From the NCBI GenBank assembly GCA_021827805.1, contig JAKAUG010000075.1, positions 1 through 10,227 of the forward strand: 10,227 bases of DNA, given 5' to 3'. Positions 1 to 6,552 of the stretch are shown piece after piece (the stretch's first letter is position 1; every line of letters starts with the position of its first letter). Both the position numbers and the translations under genes were made by a program. The notes under the pieces were generated by a model that saw only the letters and a program-made list of their open reading frames with translations, searched no databases and was not told the origin of the DNA. The DNA comes from Bacillota bacterium (lineage in GTDB: Bacteria > Bacillota > Sulfobacillia > RBS10-35 > JAJYVN01).

Positions 1-714
1 CGATCTGGCGAGTTGGTGTTCCTGATTGGCACCAGTGGGGCGGGCAAGTCCACGCTGACCCGACTGCTGTATCGGGAGGAACGTGCTTCCACAGGCAAGG
101 TGGTGGTCAACGGCCACGACCTGATGCGCATGACCGCCCGGCAGATCCCCTTCTTTCGCCGCCAGATCGGCGTCGTGTTCCAGGACTTCAAGCTCTTGCC
201 CCGCAAGACCGTGGCGGAGAACGTGGCCTTCCCGCTGGTGGTGGCGGAGTATTCCTCCCGCGAGATCCGTCGGCGCGTGGGCCAGATCCTGGAGGTCGTT
301 GGGCTCGCCAAGCGCGCCCACGCCCTTCCGGCCGAGCTCTCCGGCGGGGAGCAGCAGCGCGCGGCCCTGGCGCGGGCGGTCGTGAACAACCCCGTCCTCC
401 TCGTGGCGGACGAACCGACGGGGAACCTCGACCCCGACAACGCTCGCGGGATCACGGAACTGCTGGAAGAGATCAACCGCCGCGGGACCACCTGCGTGGT
501 GGCCACCCACTCCATCCAGATGGTGGACACGCTGCGTCGCCGCGTGGTGGAACTGGCCGGCGGTCGCGTTGTGCGAGACCAGGCCAGGGCGAGCTATCGG
601 GATGATGGCGCCCTGATTCCGGCCGAGGTGGAGCGGCGCCTGGCGCTGGCTGCCGTGGCGTCCTCCGCCCGGCTCGTGCCGTCCGCCCTGATGCGGGCGG
701 GTCGCAGACACTAG
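1..714 (+). CDS. ftsE: Cell-division ATP-binding protein FtsE (5' partial)
   Basis: FtsE is the cytoplasmic ATPase of the FtsEX complex, which couples the division machinery to peptidoglycan hydrolases outside the membrane. The reading frame is open from base 1, so the true start lies upstream. About 25-30 N-terminal residues are missing by comparison with the usual family layout (GEFVFLIG before the P-loop). Visible motifs are Walker A GTSGAGKST (28-54), the Q-loop VVFQDFKLLP, the ABC signature LSGGEQQ (337-357), Walker B with DEPTGNLDP (about 394-435) and the switch histidine in VVATHS (codon 508). VFQDFKLLP and the downstream ftsX make the assignment specific. After the normal family end near GRVVRDQ, the protein continues for about 35 further residues rich in Ala, Arg and Leu, which is unusual for FtsE. 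ftsX follows after 25 nt, so the two are surely co-transcribed. Confidence 0.96.
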   Translation, partial: RSGELVFLIGTSGAGKSTLTRLLYREERASTGKVVVNGHDLMRMTARQIPFFRRQIGVVFQDFKLLPRKTVAENVAFPLVVAEYSSREIRRRVGQILEVVGLAKRAHALPAELSGGEQQRAALARAVVNNPVLLVADEPTGNLDPDNARGITELLEEINRRGTTCVVATHSIQMVDTLRRRVVELAGGRVVRDQARASYRDDGALIPAEVERRLALAAVASSARLVPSALMRAGRRH

Positions 715-739
715 AGGCGGTCGGCGGGAGGGTTCCGAC

Positions 740-1627
740 TTGCGGTTGCGCACCATGGCGCACCTCACGGTTGAGGCTGCGTCGAGCGTCTGGGATAACG
801 GCCTGTTGAGCGTCGCGGCGGTCAGCACCGTCGCCATCTCGCTGTTCGTATTGGCGATGGTGGCCCTGCTGGCCCTGAACATGCAGCACCTGGCCAGGGT
901 GGTCGACGCCCAGGTGCAGGTGGTGGCCTATCTGCAGCCGACCAAGACCTCCCCGCCAGAGTCCACCCTGGTCAGCCGGATGAGCCAGCTGCCCGGCGTG
1001 ACCCGCGCCGTCTTCGTGAGCAAGGATCAGGCGCTGTCCACCCTGAAGCAGGAGTTCGGCCAGGACGGCTCGCTGCTCGACACCCTGCAGTCCGCCAATC
1101 CCCTGCCTGATGCGGTCAACGTGTATGTGGCCGATCCGCGGCAGGTGGCGGCCGTGTCCAGCGCGATCAGCCATATGGACGGTGTCTCCTCGGTGCGGAA
1201 CGCGCAGGATGTCGTCGACAAGCTCGCCAGCTTCACGCAGGCGGTCCGGCTGCTCGGGATCTTCCTGGTGGCCGCGCTGGCGGTCGCCACGGTGGTGGTC
1301 ATCGGGAACACCGTCCGTGTGGCCGTCTACGCCCGGCGGGAGCAGATCGGGATCATGAAGCTGGTGGGTGCGACCGACGGCTTCATCCGCTGGCCCTTTT
1401 TCCTGGAGGGGGCCATCCTGGGGCTGCTCGGGGCCGCGGTCAGCGGGGCGGTGATCTGGTACGGCTACGGCTGGTTGGACCATGTGGTGGCCCGCAGCAT
1501 GTCGTTTCTGCCGCTGTTGCCCTCTGGCGGCCTGATGCCCCATCTGGCGGAGGCCCTCGGGGGGCTGGGTCTGGTCCTGGGGGCCCTGGGCAGCGCGGTG
1601 TCTGTGCGCCGTCACCTCAACGTTTGA
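740..1627 (+). CDS. ftsX: Cell-division protein FtsX, permease-like
   Basis: FtsX is the membrane partner of FtsE and relays ATPase activity to extracytoplasmic murein hydrolases. I chose the TTG at 740 because GGGAGG (726-731) lies about 8 nt upstream and the resulting N-terminus (MRLRTMAHL) matches the usual FtsX start; the ATG at 755 is an alternative. The 295-residue length is normal. Four membrane segments are visible: about residues 20-48, 170-197, 217-246 and 264-290. The first and second are separated by an extracytoplasmic domain of about 120 residues. The C-terminus LGALGSAVSVRRHL is the typical FtsX ending, and KLVGATDGFIRWPFFLEG is the conserved cytoplasmic coupling loop. The M23 peptidase gene begins 14 nt after the stop, which supports a shared job. 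Confidence 0.95.
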   Translation: MRLRTMAHLTVEAASSVWDNGLLSVAAVSTVAISLFVLAMVALLALNMQHLARVVDAQVQVVAYLQPTKTSPPESTLVSRMSQLPGVTRAVFVSKDQALSTLKQEFGQDGSLLDTLQSANPLPDAVNVYVADPRQVAAVSSAISHMDGVSSVRNAQDVVDKLASFTQAVRLLGIFLVAALAVATVVVIGNTVRVAVYARREQIGIMKLVGATDGFIRWPFFLEGAILGLLGAAVSGAVIWYGYGWLDHVVARSMSFLPLLPSGGLMPHLAEALGGLGLVLGALGSAVSVRRHLNV

Positions 1628-1641
1628 GCGGAGGACGGTCT

Positions 1642-2838
1642 GTGAACAGGGGATGGCGCCGGTCCCTGGCGGCATGGGGTGCGCTGGCGACCCTTGCGCT
1701 CTCCGCGGTGCCCGTACGCGCGGACACCGCCTCCTCCCTCGCCCAGCAGATGCAGCAGTTGAACACCGAGCTGCAGCGTACGCAGAACACGCTGGCCTCC
1801 GACCGCTCCCAGTTGAACCAGGCCCTGGCGGCCGCTGTCTCGTGGCAGCGCAAGCGCGGCCTGGCGGCCTCTCAGATCCAGGAGGAGGATCAGGCCCTCA
1901 CCGCCCTCCAGGGCCAGATCCAGCAGACCGAGCAGCAGTACGGCGCGGTCACCGCGAGCCTGGAGGCGGCCGACCAGCGCCTGGCCGCCCTGGAAGTCCA
2001 GTCGGACACCGACCTCCGTGTGCTGTACGAGGGCGGCACCGTCCATCTTCTGAGCGTCCTGTTTGGCTCCACCAGCTTCAGCGACTTCCTGAGCCGCTTC
2101 CACTTCCTGCAGGAGATCTTTGCCTCCAACGTGACGCTGCTCCGTGAGGTGGGGGCCGAGCGCCAGGCGGTGAAGGCGCAGCAGGCGGGTCTGCAGGCGC
2201 AACGCGACCAGCTGTACCAGCTGCAGCTGCAGGCGCAGGGCATGGTCACGCAGCTGGAGCAGGAGCAGGCCATCTACCAGCAGGCCAGCAACGCCGCCCA
2301 GGCCCAGGCCCTGGCCCTGGCGCACGAGATCCAGGCCGAACAGCAGGCCGCGCAGCAGGTCACTTCCGAGCTGGCGAACCTGCAGGTCCAGTACGACCGG
2401 GCGAGGGGCCAGCTGGTCTTCATCTGGCCGGTCCCGGCCCCCCGGTACATCACCTCGCCGTACGGCCCCCGCTGCATCCAGAGCCTGCACATCTGCGACT
2501 TCCACACCGGTGTGGATATCGGCAAGCCGACGGGCACGCCGATCGAGGCCGCGCTGGACGGGGTGGTGGTCGCGGCGGGCTGGCAGGGCGGCTACGGCCA
2601 GGCCGTGATCATCTACCACGGCGAGTGGAACGGCCACAAGTACTACACCCTGTATGCCCACCAGTCGCGCATCGCGTCCTGGGTCGGGGAGAAGGTCCGG
2701 CAGGGCCAGATCATCGGGTACGTGGGGATGACCGGTTTTGCCACCGGGCCGCACCTGCACTTCGAGATCCGCGTGGATGGCAAGCCCGTGAACCCGATGG
2801 GATACCTGCCGAACGTGGGCGTCATCCTGGACTACTGA
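1642..2838 (+). CDS. Secreted coiled-coil M23 (LytM) peptidase, EnvC-like
   Basis: This is a predicted secreted peptidoglycan endopeptidase or hydrolase activator working with FtsEX. The GTG at 1642 is preferred over the in-frame TTG at 1624 because GCGGAGGA (1628-1635) sits at good spacing and the N-terminus becomes a clean signal peptide (MNRGWRRSL, a hydrophobic stretch, then a site near VRA-D). Two Gln/Ala-rich coiled coils follow (about residues 30-115 and 175-260), then a LytM domain to residue 398. The zinc-site residues are all present: H288 and D292 in HTGVD, H340 in YAHQ, and H371/H373 in GPHLHFE. It therefore looks catalytically intact, unlike E. coli EnvC, which has lost its zinc ligands. 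An insertion before HTGVD carries two cysteines (CIQSLHIC), which could form a disulfide. In other bacteria FtsEX controls EnvC or PcsB through such coiled coils; the link here is inferred from gene order. Confidence 0.92.
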   Translation: MNRGWRRSLAAWGALATLALSAVPVRADTASSLAQQMQQLNTELQRTQNTLASDRSQLNQALAAAVSWQRKRGLAASQIQEEDQALTALQGQIQQTEQQYGAVTASLEAADQRLAALEVQSDTDLRVLYEGGTVHLLSVLFGSTSFSDFLSRFHFLQEIFASNVTLLREVGAERQAVKAQQAGLQAQRDQLYQLQLQAQGMVTQLEQEQAIYQQASNAAQAQALALAHEIQAEQQAAQQVTSELANLQVQYDRARGQLVFIWPVPAPRYITSPYGPRCIQSLHICDFHTGVDIGKPTGTPIEAALDGVVVAAGWQGGYGQAVIIYHGEWNGHKYYTLYAHQSRIASWVGEKVRQGQIIGYVGMTGFATGPHLHFEIRVDGKPVNPMGYLPNVGVILDY

Positions 2839-2862
2839 GCGGGTCCCCTACCCCGGTATAAT
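2835..2862 (+). promoter_or_regulatory. Candidate sigma-A type promoter ahead of the S41 peptidase gene
   Basis: A perfect TATAAT box lies at 2857-2862 in the only sizeable gap of the plus-strand cluster. A weak -35 (CTGAGC, 2835-2840; three of six consensus matches) is 16 nt upstream and overlaps the stop of the M23 gene. An A/T-rich hexamer is conspicuous in this GC-rich setting, so an internal promoter splitting the cluster into ftsEX-M23 and ctp-MBL-hydrolase units is plausible. This rests on sequence only. Confidence 0.5.
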
Positions 2863-2879
2863 GGCCCGGCCGCCGGGCC
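2863..2879. repeat. 7-bp perfect inverted repeat in the 5' leader
   Basis: GGCCCGG (2863-2869) and CCGGGCC (2873-2879) are perfect complements around a 3-nt loop. They begin directly after the TATAAT box, so the repeat spans the expected transcription start and first transcribed bases. It has no T-run and so is not a classical terminator. In a GC-rich genome it may be fortuitous. Confidence 0.4.
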
Positions 2880-2912
2880 AGGCGGGACCGCGCGGCCGGA
2901 AGGGGGATGGGG

Positions 2913-4148
2913 ATGGTCTCCCGGCGCACTGCGCTGCTGGGCGGCATTTTCCTGGTGGTCCTGACGGCCATCGTCACCTGGGGGCTCGCGACGGGGGCCT
3001 ACGGCCTGCGGCCGGGCATCCGGGGTCAACTGAACGCCCTCCTGCACGCGCGGGGCGGCGCCGATCTGGTGCAGGGGCTCCTGCTGATCCAGAACCGCTC
3101 CCTGCGGGCCCCGAACACCCAGGACGTCAACCAGGCCGCCCTCGAGGGGGCCGTGCAGGCCCTGGGCGATCCCTACTCCTCCTACCTGTCCCCCTCTGCC
3201 TACCAGGCGCTGCGCAACAGTGCCCAGGGGCAATACAGCGGCATTGGCATCGAGGTGGATTCCTCGGAGACGGGCCGGATCGTGGTCTTCCGGGTCTTCC
3301 CCGGAAGCCCGGCCGCCACCACGCCCTTCCAGGGCGAGCCCCCGGGCCAGCCGGTCGGGCTGGAGGCGGGCGATGTGATCGTGTCCGTCAACGGGGCCTC
3401 GGTGGCCTCTGAGGACAAGGCGACGGTGCGCGCCAAGGTGGTCGGCCCCGCGGGCAGCGTGGTCCTGCTCCAGGTGGACCGCCCCGGGGTGGGCCTGCTC
3501 ACCTTCCGCCTCACACGGCGGCCCGTGGCCCTGGCCTCGGTGGCCTACCGCGAGCTGCCCGGCGGGACCGGCTACCTCGAGATCCAGGTCTTCAACGCCC
3601 AGACGCCCGCCCAGGTGGGGGACGCGCTGGCGGCCCTGCACACGGCCGGCATGAGGAGGCTGGTCCTGGATCTGCGTGACAACCCGGGGGGCGTGCTGAC
3701 ATCCGCGGTGCAGGTCGCCGGCTTCCTGCTCCCGCCGGGCGTGGTCACCTACCTGCAGCCCCGCGGCGGGGCCCGCCAGGCGCTGCGCCTGACCTCCGTC
3801 CATCCGCTGGGCGTACCCTTCGCGGTGCTGGTGAACGGTTACACGGCCTCTGCGGCGGAACTGCTGGCGGGGGCCGTCCAGGACGACCACCGCGCGCCGC
3901 TCGTGGGGGAGCGGACCTTCGGCAAGGCGGTGGTGCAGCAGATCTTTCCCCTGGCGGGGGGCGGGGCCCTGCGGCTGACCGTCGCCCGCTACCTGACCCC
4001 CAAGGGCCGGGACATCAACGGCTCAGGCCTGACGCCCGACGACGTGGTGCCCTTCCCGAACGCCACCGTCCAGGCCATGGGTAATCCGGCCACCGATCCG
4101 CAACTGGCCCAGGCGATCCGCATTCTGACCGGGAGCGCGGCCGCTTGA
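2913..4148 (+). CDS. S41 family C-terminal processing peptidase with PDZ domain
   Basis: This is a membrane-anchored or secreted serine protease of the CtpA/Prc family that trims C-termini of envelope proteins, often regulating cell-wall hydrolases. I chose the ATG at 2913 because GGAAGGGGG (2898-2906) is then 6 nt upstream; the ATG at 2907 abuts the ribosome site and adds only two residues. Residues 1-30 form a signal or anchor helix (LLGGIFLVVLTAIVTWGL). A PDZ domain spans about 105-195 (GIGIEV, GDVIVSVNG). The S41 core follows, with LDLRDNPGG, the nucleophile S313 in NGYTASAAE and the general base K338 in TFGKAVVQ. The 25-residue Ser-Lys spacing equals that of E. coli Prc. The protein has 411 residues, normal for bacterial Ctp. 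A ctpA next to ftsEX and an M23 peptidase is a familiar Firmicute arrangement. The stop overlaps the start of the next gene by TTGA. Confidence 0.94.
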   Translation: MVSRRTALLGGIFLVVLTAIVTWGLATGAYGLRPGIRGQLNALLHARGGADLVQGLLLIQNRSLRAPNTQDVNQAALEGAVQALGDPYSSYLSPSAYQALRNSAQGQYSGIGIEVDSSETGRIVVFRVFPGSPAATTPFQGEPPGQPVGLEAGDVIVSVNGASVASEDKATVRAKVVGPAGSVVLLQVDRPGVGLLTFRLTRRPVALASVAYRELPGGTGYLEIQVFNAQTPAQVGDALAALHTAGMRRLVLDLRDNPGGVLTSAVQVAGFLLPPGVVTYLQPRGGARQALRLTSVHPLGVPFAVLVNGYTASAAELLAGAVQDDHRAPLVGERTFGKAVVQQIFPLAGGGALRLTVARYLTPKGRDINGSGLTPDDVVPFPNATVQAMGNPATDPQLAQAIRILTGSAAA

Positions 4149-5116
4149 GCCCCGTCGGCCTGTGGCTGGGCGCGCCCCTGCGCGCCCAGCTGCCCTGGGG
4201 CGGGCAGCCCGTGATCGCCCACCAGCTGCGAGAACTGCGCCGCCTGGGCCACTGGCCCATCCATCTGGAGGGGCAGGTCCCGCCCGAGATCGCCGCCCTG
4301 CTGCCAGAGGACGGCAGCGTGGTGCCGGGGCCCTGCCCGCCCGGGGTGCCGCGCGTCGACTGCCGACGGCCCCTGGGCGCCCCGGGCGTGGACCTCGCCC
4401 GGCCGGCCACCGTCCCAAGACAGGGGTGGCTGGTGGTCCGGCAGCCGCGCCCCGGGCTGACGGTCTTCAGCGAACCCCTCGGCACCTGTTCGGTATGGCG
4501 CACCTCCTGGGTGCACTCCTACCTGATCCGCGGCCGCGAGCGCGCGCTCCTGGTGGACTCCGGCACGGGTCTCGGCGGTGTGGCCGCCCTGGCGCGGGAG
4601 TCGGGAACGGAGGTCGTGGCCCTGCACACGCACGGGGACTGGGACCATGTGGGCGAGTGCGGGGCCTTCCCCTGGGCCTGGGGGCTCGGATCCCCGGGAC
4701 GCATTCCCCGCAGGACCCTGGAACGCTGCCTTCATCGTTCCTGGGTGGCGCCCTGGCGGCCCGATCCGCCCGCGGGGTGGCCCCTGGCGCCCTGCCCCAT
4801 GGTGGCTCCGCCGTCTCGCATCGAGCTCGGGGGGGTGGAACTGCGGGTGCTGCCCGCCCCGGGGCACACCCCGGATGGCCTCGTCCTCTACGATGCCGAG
4901 CGCGGGGAACTCTTCGCGGGAGATGCCGTGTATGCCGGGGAACTCTGGGCGCGGGACGTCCCGACCTTCTGGCGCACCTGGACGAGCCTTCTGTCCCTCC
5001 CGGGCCTCGTCCGGATCTGGGGGGGCCACGGCCCCGTGCCGGCGAGTCCGGAAACGGTGCGCCGCGTTGCGCGCATGGGAGGGCCGGGCGGAGGAACCGC
5101 CCCCGGCATCGCGTAG
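4145..5116 (+). CDS. MBL-fold metallo-hydrolase with N-terminal extension
   Basis: This is a predicted metal-dependent hydrolase of the metallo-beta-lactamase fold; the substrate is unknown. It starts at a TTG overlapping the upstream stop (TTGA), with GGGAG about 10 nt before it, implying translational coupling. The MBL domain begins near residue 105. The metal-site motif is HTHGDWDH (residues 161-168). Aligned on the final DH, the usual HxHxDH reads H163-x-D165-x-D167-H168, so an Asp replaces the second His. Later ligands are visible as H241 (GHTPD), D260 (FAGDAVYAGE) and H295 (GGHGP). The first 85 residues, before the MBL fold, are unusual; a stretch reading LPWGGQPVIAHQLRELRRLG recalls the start of MobA-like sugar nucleotidyltransferases, but no complete fold of that kind is present. 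The serine hydrolase starts 23 nt downstream. Confidence 0.88.
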   Translation: MSPVGLWLGAPLRAQLPWGGQPVIAHQLRELRRLGHWPIHLEGQVPPEIAALLPEDGSVVPGPCPPGVPRVDCRRPLGAPGVDLARPATVPRQGWLVVRQPRPGLTVFSEPLGTCSVWRTSWVHSYLIRGRERALLVDSGTGLGGVAALARESGTEVVALHTHGDWDHVGECGAFPWAWGLGSPGRIPRRTLERCLHRSWVAPWRPDPPAGWPLAPCPMVAPPSRIELGGVELRVLPAPGHTPDGLVLYDAERGELFAGDAVYAGELWARDVPTFWRTWTSLLSLPGLVRIWGGHGPVPASPETVRRVARMGGPGGGTAPGIA

Positions 5117-5139
5117 CTCTTTCGCCTGGGGGTGGGGGC

Positions 5140-5973
5140 GTGCCTGCGGTACCGACCGGCCTCGTGGGGGAACTGGATACGCTGACCGAGGAGGCCCGAG
5201 GCGGCGGCGGTGAGATGGCCATCAGCCTGCGCCATGTGGAGCGCCAGGAGGCCTACGACCACGTCCCGGATCGCCCCTTCATCGCGGCAAGCACCATCAA
5301 GCTGCCGATCCTGGTGGCGCTCTATGACGCGGCGGCCGCCGGGCGGGTGCGGCTCGACGAGCGCGTGCGCCTGAGGGATGAGGATCAGGTAACCGGCTCT
5401 GGGGTCCTGCAGCTTCTGACCCCGGGCGTGCGCCTGCCCCTGCGCGATTTGGCGGAACTGATGATCACCGTGAGCGACAACGCGGCCACGAACATGATCC
5501 TGGAGCGCCTCGGCGTGGAGGCGGTCAACGCCTGCCTGGATCGGCTGGGGCTTGTGGCGACGCGTGTTTTGCGCGGCCTGCAGATCATCCCCGCCGACGG
5601 CAAGGGCCACAACACGGTGACCGCGGGGGAGCTCACCGGCCTGCTGGTGCGTCTGGCCCAGGGACGCGTCGTCTCCTGGGAGGCCTGCCGGCGCATGGTG
5701 GCCACGCTGAAACGGCAGCAGGTGAACGATGCCCTGCCAGCCCTGCTCCCGGACCCCGAGGACGAGCCGAGCCCGCCGTTGGGGGCGCTGCCCACCTGGG
5801 AACTGGCCCACAAGACCGGCGGCATCCCGGCCCACCAGCACGATGTCGGTCTGCTGTATCTACCTGGGCAGACGATTGCCCTCAGTGTCCTCACCCGCGG
5901 CTGCGGCCCCGCGCGCGCGGCGCGGGCGCTGGTGGCCCGCGTCGGCCGGGCGGTTTGGGACGCCTACCGCTGA
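5140..5973 (+). CDS. Class A beta-lactamase-like serine hydrolase
   Basis: This is a 277-residue penicillin-recognising serine hydrolase. The GTG at 5140 follows a G-rich ribosome site (GGGGG at 5128-5132). The reading frame stays open much further upstream, but that part is a shadow of the MBL gene. The three signature motifs are present: S51-T-I-K54 (nucleophile and base), S112-D-N114 and K225-T-G-G. After SDN, where true class A beta-lactamases carry the Glu166-x-x-Leu-Asn omega loop, the sequence reads LQIIPADGKGHN. The deacylating Glu is therefore not evident. This fits the Beta-lactamase2 family of wall peptidases or esterases better than an antibiotic-resistance enzyme. No clear signal peptide is seen, so it may be cytoplasmic or exported by another route. 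It ends the plus-strand cluster and converges on a minus-strand frame. Confidence 0.88.
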   Translation: MPAVPTGLVGELDTLTEEARGGGGEMAISLRHVERQEAYDHVPDRPFIAASTIKLPILVALYDAAAAGRVRLDERVRLRDEDQVTGSGVLQLLTPGVRLPLRDLAELMITVSDNAATNMILERLGVEAVNACLDRLGLVATRVLRGLQIIPADGKGHNTVTAGELTGLLVRLAQGRVVSWEACRRMVATLKRQQVNDALPALLPDPEDEPSPPLGALPTWELAHKTGGIPAHQHDVGLLYLPGQTIALSVLTRGCGPARAARALVARVGRAVWDAYR

Positions 5974-6093
5974 GGTGTGCGATAGGCCGCTGCTGTTGTG
6001 CGGGTCGATGCTGCAGTGTACCGCAATGGCGATGGCGCCAGGCGCGACCACCGCCATGTGGTTGTGATGGAAGAACACGAAGAAGCCGTGCAT
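5860..6093 (-). CDS. His-rich hydrophobic reading frame (second half of a split gene?)
   Basis: This frame opens with ATG and reads MHGFFVFFHHNHMAVVAPG, followed by more hydrophobic residues (AIAIAVHC). That makes a likely membrane segment loaded with histidines. Between 6093 and 5974, roughly 35 of 41 codons end in G or C, a coding signature the competing frame lacks here. The last 114 nt lie antisense to the serine hydrolase and are not independent evidence. It is offset by -1 from the upstream frame, and an in-frame TAG lies inside the inverted repeat just upstream. The G-rich stretch GGGGGATGG, about 10 nt before the ATG, could be a weak ribosome site. It may be the continuation of the preceding gene or a small gene of its own. 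The function is unknown. Confidence 0.3.
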   Translation of the reverse strand: MHGFFVFFHHNHMAVVAPGAIAIAVHCSIDPHNSSGLSHTSAVGVPNRPADAGHQRPRRARGAAAAGEDTEGNRLPR

Positions 6094-6401
6094 TGCCGGC
6101 CCATCCCCCTAGGGCCCCAGGGCCCTAGGGGAACCTCGATCACGCCCGCCGCCGTGCCCCGTACCCTCCCAGCCCGCGACCCCAGGATGGCCACCAGCAT
6201 CAACAGGTCCACCGAAGAGGCGATGACCATCAGCACGTCGACCAGCCAGCAGAGCCCCGCCACCGCCGACGCGACCAAGGCCATGGCCCCCAGAGCCGCT
6301 GGCACCACCACCTGCGGCGCCAAGAGCACCGCTGACACGCCCACCCGGGTCATCGTCCTGGCCAGGGCGGCCGCGGTCCCCGAGGCCACCCCCTGGCGCA
6401 T
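5964..6401 (-). CDS. Putative small membrane protein, frame probably disrupted
   Basis: I do not recognise this family. The ATG (6401-6399) is preceded by AGAGGTG (6412-6406) at 4 nt spacing, a good ribosome site. The first 90 codons have strong coding character: about 9 in 10 end in G or C, and residues 20-75 form two likely membrane helices (AVLLAPQVVVPAALGAMALV and a segment containing DVLMVIASSVDLLMLVAIL). At the 12-bp inverted repeat (6106-6131) the good codon pattern stops: the remaining 45 residues are Ser/Thr/Arg-rich and use A- and T-ending codons. From about 6095 downward the next minus frame instead has the good codon pattern (see 5860-6093). The simplest reading is a single gene with a -1 shift at the AGGGGGA run beside the repeat, or two adjacent genes. 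The 3' end overlaps the serine hydrolase stop by 10 nt. Confidence 0.5.
   Translation of the reverse strand: MRQGVASGTAAALARTMTRVGVSAVLLAPQVVVPAALGAMALVASAVAGLCWLVDVLMVIASSVDLLMLVAILGSRAGRVRGTAAGVIEVPLGPWGPRGMGRQCTASSCSSITTTWRWSRLAPSPLRYTAASTRTTAAAYRTPQR
6106..6131. repeat. Perfect 12-bp inverted repeat with a 2-nt spacer
   Basis: Arms CCCCTAGGGCCC (6106-6117) and GGGCCCTAGGGG (6120-6131) are exact reverse complements around CA. Each arm also contains the self-palindromes CCTAGG and GGGCCC. There is no T-run on either side, so it is not a standard terminator. It lies exactly where the coding signal of the minus-strand gene changes frame. Confidence 0.85.
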
Positions 6402-6552
6402 AACGCACCTCTGCGTTGCTTCAGTCCCAGGAACGGGCCTCGCCAACGGCGTCCCTTCATGGTGGAGTCCCCCATGCCCGCAAGCGGGCGAAACGCCGCA
6501 TGAAATCCCACTGTCGCGGCGGTTCCGCATCTTGTGGTGCCACGGCATCGCC

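Noticed and set aside
473..1675. 400-codon minus-strand open frame opposite ftsE and ftsX.
   Set aside because: It is the antisense shadow of well-supported genes; its composition is Gln/His/Arg/Pro-rich without domains.
1612..2760. 382-codon minus-strand open frame opposite the M23 gene.
   Set aside because: Its Leu/Gln/Arg repeats mirror the coiled-coil codons of the real plus-strand gene.
4162..5139. Long plus-strand open frame continuous with the serine hydrolase, apparently giving a 603-residue protein.
   Set aside because: This part overlaps the MBL gene in another frame, is Arg/Pro/Gly/Ala-rich with no motifs, and the GTG at 5140 has its own ribosome site.
6476..6489. GCCCGC-AA-GCGGGC hairpin as a possible terminator.
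   Set aside because: It has no T-run, only a 6-bp stem, and no gene ends beside it; such hairpins are expected at this GC content.
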